Made by a program: the position numbers and the translations under genes
Assembly (NCBI GenBank): GCA_937927565.1
Contig: CALBDV010000581.1
Coordinates: forward strand, 1 to 12,301
DNA: 12,301 bases
Direction: 5' to 3'
Source of the DNA: an uncultured Holophagales bacterium
GTDB lineage: Bacteria; Acidobacteriota; Thermoanaerobaculia; UBA5066
Shown: piece by piece, positions 7,045 through 12,301 of the stretch
How positions within the stretch are numbered: the first letter of the stretch is position 1
Layout of the letters: each line of letters opens with the position of its first letter
The notes under the pieces: generated by a model
Told to the model about the DNA's origin: nothing
Database searches by the model: none
What the model saw: the letters and a program-made list of their open reading frames with translations, nothing else

Positions 7045-9882
7045 ATGGCTCGCCCGATTCAGGTTCTGACGCTTCGGGAGTTCGAGACTCTCGTGGACGG
7101 CTGGGTGCCGGTCAGGAAGATCGACCAGGTGCACATCCACTGCACGGATCGTCCACGAAAGTCGGATTTCAAAGGACTGGCGACGATCGAGGCGATGCGC
7201 ACCTATCACCGAAGCATCGGGATGACCGACATCGCGCAGCACCTGACGATCGATCCCAACGGCCTGCTATGGACGGGCCGGCCGTTCGACACGATGCCCG
7301 CGAGCGCGCGAGGGCACAACGGGACCGCCAAGGCGGGGCCGTTCATGATCGAGATGGTCGGCCTCTTCGCAGAGGGGGCCGATACCCTCGAGGGGAATCA
7401 ACAGAACGCCGTCTACTCCGCCGTCTGCACCATCCTGCGGAAGGCCGGGCTCGACGAGAAGGCCGTCAACTTCCATCGCGAGTTTCCGAAGACCGGAAAG
7501 ACCTGCCCGGGCAACGCCCTCGACCCCGTCGCCTTCCGCGCGGAGATCAGGACAGCCCTAAACAACGGCACCCTGCGCAATTTCAATACGACCGTGCCCC
7601 GCGGCATGACCAGGCAGCCCCTGGATCGCGCGGCGGTCCTGGAGAGCACTCAGGCGCCCGAGGCGGCCTACGTCGAAGTGCCGGAGGGCGAGCAGGGGCT
7701 TCTCGAGCAGGAGTTCCTCGCGCGCTGGATCGAACGGGGTCTCTTCGACCCCTCGCAGATGGGTGCTTCACGTGGCGCGGACGAGGGCTATCGCGAATTG
7801 CTGCCTCACGTCATCAACACGTCCCAGGGCGTCCTGTCCAGGAAGGGCAAGCTGTCCACGACGGTTGCCGACATCGACAACCTCATCGAGCACCACCTCA
7901 CCCCGGCATTCGACAGCGGGCAGTGCCGGCACCTGCTCTTCTACGCGCACGGCGGCCTCGTCAGCGAGGAAGCGGCTCTCGAATGCGCCAGGGCCATGGT
8001 GCCCTGGTGGCGCTCATACGGGGTCTACCCGATCTACTTCATCTGGGAGTCCAGCCTCTTCCAGGCGATCTGGCAGCGCCCCAGGGAGCTCGAGAGAGTG
8101 CGCAGCCGGGGCATCGGCGACTTCTTCGACGGATTCGTCGAGGGGATGACGCGGAAAGTGGCGCGCAAGATCTGGAAGGAGATGAAGGCGAACGCCCGGC
8201 GCTGCTCCGATGAGATCACGGAGTATCAGCAATCGGGCGGGCTCTTCCTCTTCTGGCAGAAGCTCGAGCCGTGGCTCGCGAAGCGGAAGGCCACGATCGA
8301 GCTTCACGCCGTTGGCCACAGCACGGGGCCCATCCTGCTCTCGCGGTTCATGCCGATGCCGATCAGCAGCAAGTTCGAGTTCAGCAGCCTCAGCTACCTT
8401 GCGCCGGCGATCCGGATCGACGACTTCCAGAGGGACGTTCAGCGCTTCCTCGGAGCCGGAAAGGGGATCCGGCAACTGCGCCAGTACACGATGAACGACG
8501 AGGCCGAACGGAACGACGACGTCGCCCTGATCTACCGCAAGTCACTTCTCTACTACGTCCGTGAGGCGTGCGAGGACCAGACGGGCGGACGCATCCTGGG
8601 ACTCGAGAAGGACCTCTACGCCAGCCCGGCGATGCGGACCCTCTTCGGCCTGAAGCCGGCGGCTGGCGAGCCGAGCGCGCCGCTGCCGCACGTCGGGACA
8701 CCCGTCGCGACGATAGAGTTCTCCCAGGACAGGAGCGACTTCCCCAAGAACGACAAGACAGGGGCAACCGCGCACGGCGCCTTCGACAACGATGAGGCCA
8801 CCATGACCTCCGTGCTCGCCGGGATCCTCGGGCGGCCGAGCCTGATCGGAGCGCCGATAGGAGAGCCCTTTCCGAGCCCGGATGCGTTCGCAGCGGCGTC
8901 GGAAAAGGACGACCTCTCGCGCGCCGTCCGGGAGAGCGGAGAAGACACCGGGTTCGAGACGAGTTGCTGCTGCTGTCACGAGAAGCGGGAAGAGACTCCC
9001 GATCAGGACGCGTTCGGCGCGGAGGACGTGCCCGAGCCTGCCCCCTCCAAGGCGGAAGGTCCTTCGGCCGGCTCTGGCGGTGGCCGCGGGCGGAAGATCG
9101 CCCTCTGCGTGGGAGTCAATGCCTATCCGCGCCAGCCGTTGAATGGTTGCGTGCAGGACAGCCAGAACTGGGCGAACGCGCTCGAGCGGCAGGGGTTCGA
9201 AGTGCGCACACTGCGCGACCAGCAGGCGACGCGCGCCGGCCTCGTGAGCGGCCTGAGGAAGCTGATTCGCGACGGGAAGAAGGGCGATCAGCTGGTATTC
9301 CAGTTCTCCGGTCACGGCTCACAGGTCGAGGATCCGTCGGGGGACGAGACCGACCGGTTCGACGAGGTCGTGGTGCCGATCGACTTCGACTCGGGCGCGC
9401 TCCTGATCGACGACGACATCTACGAGTTCTGCAAGGAGCTGCGAGCCGGAGTCGGGCTCACCTTCCTCATGGACTGCTGCCACTCCGGCACCAACACTCG
9501 ATTCGCGCCCGTGATCGGCGCAGCGCGTCGGGCAGGGACCCAGGCCCGCTACATCCGGCTGGACGAGAAGGAGGTCACCGCCTTCAAGAAGGTCCGGAAG
9601 GGCCGGCGCAGCCTGGCACCGGCGCGCGAGCGCACGGCGCTGCCGGGAATCATCGCGTTCGCGGCCTGCAGTGACAAGGAAGTCGCCTGGGAGGAGGAGG
9701 GGCAGGGAAACTTCAGCCGTCATGCCTTGTCGGTCTTCGACGGCGTCCTGAAGAGCGGCGGCAGCAACAACGACTTCATCGCGGCCGTACGGCGCCAGTT
9801 CGCGGACGACAAACGTCAGCACCCGCAGCTCGACAAGCCCGCTCAAGGCCTCGAGCAGGCGCCCTTCCTCGGCGGATTCTGA
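7045..9882 (+). CDS. Amidase_2 – alpha/beta hydrolase – caspase/metacaspase fusion
   Basis: A 945-residue three-domain hydrolase with no signal peptide or membrane helix. Domain 1 (about 20-170) looks like an Amidase_2/PGRP N-acetylmuramoyl-L-alanine amidase: H32 (VHIHCTD), H144 (FHREF) and C154 (KTCPG) fit the zinc ligands, and K152 fits the catalytic Lys of T7 lysozyme. The T7 Tyr46 position is Q65. Domain 2 (about 295-600) has an HGG oxyanion-like turn (302-304), a WES motif (334-336) and a GHSTG nucleophile elbow with S426; H577 is a candidate catalytic His. Residues 600-682 are a linker with four consecutive Cys and a His (641-645). Domain 3 (about 683-945) is peptidase C14: KIALCVGVNAY, H757 in SGHGSQ, C812 in DCCHSG, acidic GDE/DE loop 766-774, and the p10-like AFAACSDKEVAWEEEGQGNFS. 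Domain calls 1 and 3 are firm and 2 is fair. The metalloprotease gene starts 13 bases downstream. Confidence 0.88.
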   Translation: MARPIQVLTLREFETLVDGWVPVRKIDQVHIHCTDRPRKSDFKGLATIEAMRTYHRSIGMTDIAQHLTIDPNGLLWTGRPFDTMPASARGHNGTAKAGPFMIEMVGLFAEGADTLEGNQQNAVYSAVCTILRKAGLDEKAVNFHREFPKTGKTCPGNALDPVAFRAEIRTALNNGTLRNFNTTVPRGMTRQPLDRAAVLESTQAPEAAYVEVPEGEQGLLEQEFLARWIERGLFDPSQMGASRGADEGYRELLPHVINTSQGVLSRKGKLSTTVADIDNLIEHHLTPAFDSGQCRHLLFYAHGGLVSEEAALECARAMVPWWRSYGVYPIYFIWESSLFQAIWQRPRELERVRSRGIGDFFDGFVEGMTRKVARKIWKEMKANARRCSDEITEYQQSGGLFLFWQKLEPWLAKRKATIELHAVGHSTGPILLSRFMPMPISSKFEFSSLSYLAPAIRIDDFQRDVQRFLGAGKGIRQLRQYTMNDEAERNDDVALIYRKSLLYYVREACEDQTGGRILGLEKDLYASPAMRTLFGLKPAAGEPSAPLPHVGTPVATIEFSQDRSDFPKNDKTGATAHGAFDNDEATMTSVLAGILGRPSLIGAPIGEPFPSPDAFAAASEKDDLSRAVRESGEDTGFETSCCCCHEKREETPDQDAFGAEDVPEPAPSKAEGPSAGSGGGRGRKIALCVGVNAYPRQPLNGCVQDSQNWANALERQGFEVRTLRDQQATRAGLVSGLRKLIRDGKKGDQLVFQFSGHGSQVEDPSGDETDRFDEVVVPIDFDSGALLIDDDIYEFCKELRAGVGLTFLMDCCHSGTNTRFAPVIGAARRAGTQARYIRLDEKEVTAFKKVRKGRRSLAPARERTALPGIIAFAACSDKEVAWEEEGQGNFSRHALSVFDGVLKSGGSNNDFIAAVRRQFADDKRQHPQLDKPAQGLEQAPFLGGF

Positions 9883-9890
9883 GGGAGGTG
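9883..9890 (+). promoter_or_regulatory. Shine-Dalgarno of the metallopeptidase gene
   Basis: GGGAGGTG begins immediately after the TGA of the fusion gene and ends 5 bases before ATG 9896. It supports the chosen start and co-transcription of the two protease genes. Confidence 0.75.
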
Positions 9891-9895
9891 AACCG

Positions 9896-11677
9896 ATGGC
9901 CGGCAAGCCCTGGTCGTTCTTCGTTCACAAGGCCGTCGACCGACCCCAGCCTCAACCCCAGGCGAGGGTCGAAGGGATGCCGGAGGTCAGGCGCCTCCGC
10001 GTCTTCACGCAGGACCCGAGCGTCGCGCGGCTCGATGGCGCGATCACCACCCTACAGATCCCCTTCGAGCCGCTCGATCCCGGCCCCGCGGGCGCCTACT
10101 TCGTCGTGACCGACCGCGACGAGGACGAACAGCGCGAGTACGGCCCGGTGGATCTCGAGAAGCCTGCGATCCTGATGCGCGACGGGCTCGATCCGAGCAC
10201 CACCGATCGCGCCTTCGCGTGTCAGATGACCTACGCGGTGGCGATGGAGACCTACGACCGGTTCACCAGGGCGCTTGGCCGTGATTCCGGCTTCGGTCCG
10301 ATTCCGCATGAGGACCGCCGGCTCCGGCTCGTTCCACGGGCGTTCAACGACGCGAACGCCTACTACGACCGGGAGGCTGGTGCCGTCCTGTTCGGCTGGG
10401 ACACGGCCAAGGAGTTCGCTCAGGGCCGCAGCCAGCCGGGTGGGAACGTCTTCCTCTGCCTCTCACGCGACATCATCGCGCACGAGGTCACGCACGCGAT
10501 GCTCGACGGGCTGCGGCCGAACTTCCTGCGCCCGACGCACGCCGACGTCTCCGGACTTCATGAAGGGATCTCGGATCTCGTTGCGATCTTCCTGCACTTC
10601 ACACAGCACGACATCGTGGCGATGGCCATCGAGAGCACGCAGGGGTCGCCCTACGGCGACCAGCTCTCGTCGATCGGTCACCAGTTCGGGTTCGATCTGA
10701 TCGACGGGCGCAACCCGCTGCGCACGGCGGTGCACGCGACCGCGCTCGACGGTCAGCCGCTCCCCGCAGAGCTGCGCTATCGCCCGGAAATGGAAGAGCA
10801 CGACCTCGGCTCCGTACTGGTCTCGGCCGTCTTCGAGGCCTATCGCCGCGTCTTCGAGCGGCAGACGAGGACGCTCAAGCGGGTGCTCGCGACCTACCAG
10901 GGGAGGCTCCCCTCGGAGGGCATCGACCTTCTCGCCGCCAAGGCCTCACGTCTCGCGGGCCAGTTCCTGAACCTCGTCATCCGGGCGATCGACTACTGCC
11001 CTTCGCTCCACTGCTCGTTCGGGGAGTACCTGAGGGCAATGGTGACCGGCGACTTCGACCTGATCCCGGCGGATCCCTGGGCCTTCCGCGAGGCGCTGGT
11101 GACCTCCTTCCGACGGTTCGGGGTCCTGGTGCCGGACGTCGAAGACCTGAGCGAGAAGTCGCTCCTCTGGCGGCACCCACGGCCCGGGATCAGTGTCGAC
11201 GCGCTCCGCTTCGACCGGCTCAACCTCGACTGCAACGAAGGCCTGCTGCAATGGAACCGCGACCGGACCCATCAACGGGAGGCCGCCGCGGCGCTCGGCC
11301 GCGCCATCTGCAACGGCGATTCGGGCCGCGAGCTGGGCCTCGTCGAGCCCGGAGGGTCGGTCCTTCCGATCTCGATCCTCTCCCTGCGAACCCTCCGTCG
11401 GGTCGCCCCCGACGGAGGCGTCAGCTTCGACCTCGTCGCCGAGGTCGCACAGAAGAGGAAGGTCCGAGAGGGATTCTTCTTCGGCGGTTGCACCCTCGTC
11501 ATCGGGCCCGGGGGCCAGATCCGCTACGCGGTCGTCAAGGACGTCGACAGCCGGCGGCGGCTCAAGGCACAACGGGACTGGCTCCGCACGCAACCGGACG
11601 ACGTTCGCGAGGCGGCCTGGGCGGAGCACTCCGGCGTGGCAGCCGCACGACTGCGCCGGATCCACCTCGAGAAGTGA
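9896..11677 (+). CDS. Thermolysin-like (M4-type gluzincin) zinc metallopeptidase
   Basis: A predicted zinc endopeptidase of 593 residues. HEVTH (196-200) gives two zinc His and the catalytic Glu E197. HEGISD (222-227) supplies the third ligand E223, equivalent to NEAISD of thermolysin. D204 and D227 match the aspartates that orient the zinc His residues in that family. The segment about 110-130 (TYAVAMETYDRFTRALGRD) matches the helix preceding the catalytic core. There are 22 residues between the second His and the Glu ligand, against 19 in thermolysin. Unlike classical secreted M4 enzymes, no signal peptide or evident propeptide is present, so it is cytoplasmic or exported by another route. 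The roughly 350 residues after the active site contain the C-terminal helical half and further unassigned sequence (about 450-593). It is tightly coupled to the caspase fusion, which suggests paired protease action or zymogen processing (inference). Confidence 0.87.
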   Translation: MAGKPWSFFVHKAVDRPQPQPQARVEGMPEVRRLRVFTQDPSVARLDGAITTLQIPFEPLDPGPAGAYFVVTDRDEDEQREYGPVDLEKPAILMRDGLDPSTTDRAFACQMTYAVAMETYDRFTRALGRDSGFGPIPHEDRRLRLVPRAFNDANAYYDREAGAVLFGWDTAKEFAQGRSQPGGNVFLCLSRDIIAHEVTHAMLDGLRPNFLRPTHADVSGLHEGISDLVAIFLHFTQHDIVAMAIESTQGSPYGDQLSSIGHQFGFDLIDGRNPLRTAVHATALDGQPLPAELRYRPEMEEHDLGSVLVSAVFEAYRRVFERQTRTLKRVLATYQGRLPSEGIDLLAAKASRLAGQFLNLVIRAIDYCPSLHCSFGEYLRAMVTGDFDLIPADPWAFREALVTSFRRFGVLVPDVEDLSEKSLLWRHPRPGISVDALRFDRLNLDCNEGLLQWNRDRTHQREAAAALGRAICNGDSGRELGLVEPGGSVLPISILSLRTLRRVAPDGGVSFDLVAEVAQKRKVREGFFFGGCTLVIGPGGQIRYAVVKDVDSRRRLKAQRDWLRTQPDDVREAAWAEHSGVAAARLRRIHLEK

Positions 11678-11694
11678 AGACCCGCATAGGGGAC

Positions 11695-11701
11695 GAGGAG
11701 G
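11695..11701 (+). promoter_or_regulatory. Shine-Dalgarno pointing to a lost start codon
   Basis: GAGGAGG is a strong ribosome-binding site followed by ACTCC and then AGACGAAA, where an ATG would be expected. Restoring one T between 11707 and 11708 recreates ATG ACG AAA at ideal spacing. As written, no ATG or GTG lies in range. Confidence 0.6.
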
Positions 11702-11706
11702 ACTCC

Positions 11707-12197
11707 AGACGAAATCACCCGGTCTCCGGACATTCGCCGCCGTGGCTGCTTGCTCGTGGCGATTCCGACGTTCTGGGCGACCTTCGCCGCCGCGGAACCG
11801 CCTCTTGCCGCGCTCGGCCCGACGCGAACGGTTCATCAGGAACAGAGGTACGCCGGCGCCATAGAGGTCACGCTGGCTGATGGAAGCCCACCCGGCGCAA
11901 ACGTAGATGCTACGCCAACACCTTCTCGGGGAGCCTCGTTCTCATTCACCAGGCGCCGTGGAAGTGGGCGACGAACTACTCGGTGACCTCCCGCAACAGG
12001 CGGCCGGAGCTTCGACACGACACCCTCAGGGTCGGTTGGTCGTCGAGGCAGGCCTCCGGCTGCCCGGGATCGGCAACGACGCCATTCCGTTCTACGCTCG
12101 TCTCTACGTGAACGCCGGCGAGGGCCAGGACAGCATCCGGGTCTTCGCCGGTCTCCTCTTCCACGTCAACAAGCTCGTCGAGCTCTTTCGGAAGTGA
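11707..12197 (+). pseudogene. Frameshifted gene for a small secreted protein
   Basis: No single frame explains this stretch, but three frames join into one sensible exported protein of about 164 residues. Frame from 11709 reads TKSPGLRTFAAVAA. From 11750 another frame continues LLVAIPTFWATFAAA, completing a Sec signal peptide likely cut before EPPLAAL, and runs on through TVHQEQRYAGAIEVTLADGS. From 11911 a third frame reads YANTFSGSLVLIHQAPWKW and on to RHDTLRV. From about 12033 the last frame reads LVVEAGLRLPGIGNDAIPF and ends HVNKLVELFRK at a TGA. Third-codon-position G/C is high in each segment only in the stated frame. Each switch, and the missing ATG, is explained by loss of one base (near 11707, 11749, 11910, 12031-12036). 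Either this gene is decaying or the assembly has deletion errors here. Function is unknown; the family is not recognised. Confidence 0.65.
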
Positions 12198-12198
12198 C

Positions 12199-12205
12199 AG
12201 GAGGT
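12199..12205 (+). promoter_or_regulatory. Shine-Dalgarno of the edge gene
   Basis: AGGAGGT starts one base after the preceding TGA and ends 5 bases before ATG 12211, supporting a real gene start at the window edge. Confidence 0.65.
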
Positions 12206-12210
12206 CCTCC

Positions 12211-12301
12211 ATGCCCGATCCGAAGTTCCCGGGACGTCCCCTCACCGCCGGCGAGCCGAACGTCCCGCTCGTCCGGGCGATCCAGAAGCGGCTCAACGCG
12301 C
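12211..12301 (+). CDS. Partial gene, probable peptidoglycan-binding-domain protein
   Basis: Only the first 30 codons are inside the window. The frame is open and has a strong Shine-Dalgarno. No signal peptide appears in the first 30 residues. After a Pro-rich start, residues 14-30 (GEPNVPLVRAIQKRLNA) resemble helix 1 of PG_binding_1 domains, where a V-x-x-[IL]-Q-x-x-L-N pattern is usual (compare VRALQRRLN). If so, it continues the cell-wall theme of the amidase-caspase fusion. The protein could be a lysin, a wall-anchored hydrolase or a wall-binding factor. The evidence is one short motif, so the family call is tentative; the gene call itself is good. Confidence 0.55.
   Translation, partial: MPDPKFPGRPLTAGEPNVPLVRAIQKRLNA

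Noticed and set aside
6837..8213. Alternative + frame across the start of the fusion gene
   Set aside because: It crosses the intergenic region and reads as Arg/Pro/Gly-rich shadow sequence, while the amidase motifs lie in the other frame.
11907..12197. Treating the 96-residue frame starting at 11907 as its own gene
   Set aside because: Its first 40 codons have poor third-position G/C and no Shine-Dalgarno, while the same bases in another frame continue the upstream secreted protein.

Overview
This is a high-GC bacterial window with ten genes, all on the + strand. They are packed head to tail with gaps of 0 to 69 bases, an 11-base overlap, or a TTG start sharing bases with the preceding TGA stop. 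This looks like one long operon cut by both window edges. No RNA gene, CRISPR array, insertion sequence or convincing terminator was seen, and no stretch over 300 bases lacks a gene. Lipoboxes, Sec signal peptides and peptidoglycan-directed domains suggest a Gram-negative (diderm) host. The composition and gene styles would fit Acidobacteriota or Myxococcota-like bacteria, but that is a guess.

Layout. (1) 29-2611: patatin-like phospholipase whose catalytic domain is split by a large block of membrane helices. (2) 2621-3637: predicted lipoprotein of the endonuclease/exonuclease/phosphatase (EEP, sphingomyelinase-like) fold with several active-site residues replaced. (3) 3634-4221: cysteine-rich lipoprotein starting at TTG. 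(4) 4225-5760: FAD-linked oxidase of the VAO/aldonolactone oxidase type. (5) 5826-6308: small exported protein with a Pro-rich stretch. (6) 6298-6975: single-pass membrane protein. (7) 7045-9882: a 945-residue fusion of an Amidase_2-type peptidoglycan amidase, an alpha/beta-hydrolase-like domain and a C-terminal caspase/metacaspase domain. (8) 9896-11677: thermolysin-like zinc metallopeptidase (HEVTH ... HEGISD) without a signal peptide. (9) about 11707-12197: a small secreted protein gene whose reading frame is broken, best explained by four single-base losses. (10) 12211 to the edge: start of a gene that looks like a peptidoglycan-binding-domain protein.

How they may fit together (inference). 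Domains aimed at lipids (patatin, alpha/beta hydrolase, EEP fold), peptidoglycan (amidase, PG-binding) and proteins (caspase, gluzincin) lie in one transcription unit, alongside lipoproteins and membrane proteins. That suggests an envelope-targeting module: a conflict/defence or cell-death system, or a set of exported effectors. The three-domain amidase-hydrolase-caspase protein and its adjacent metalloprotease are the most likely core of an undescribed system. Nothing in the sequence proves the partners act together.
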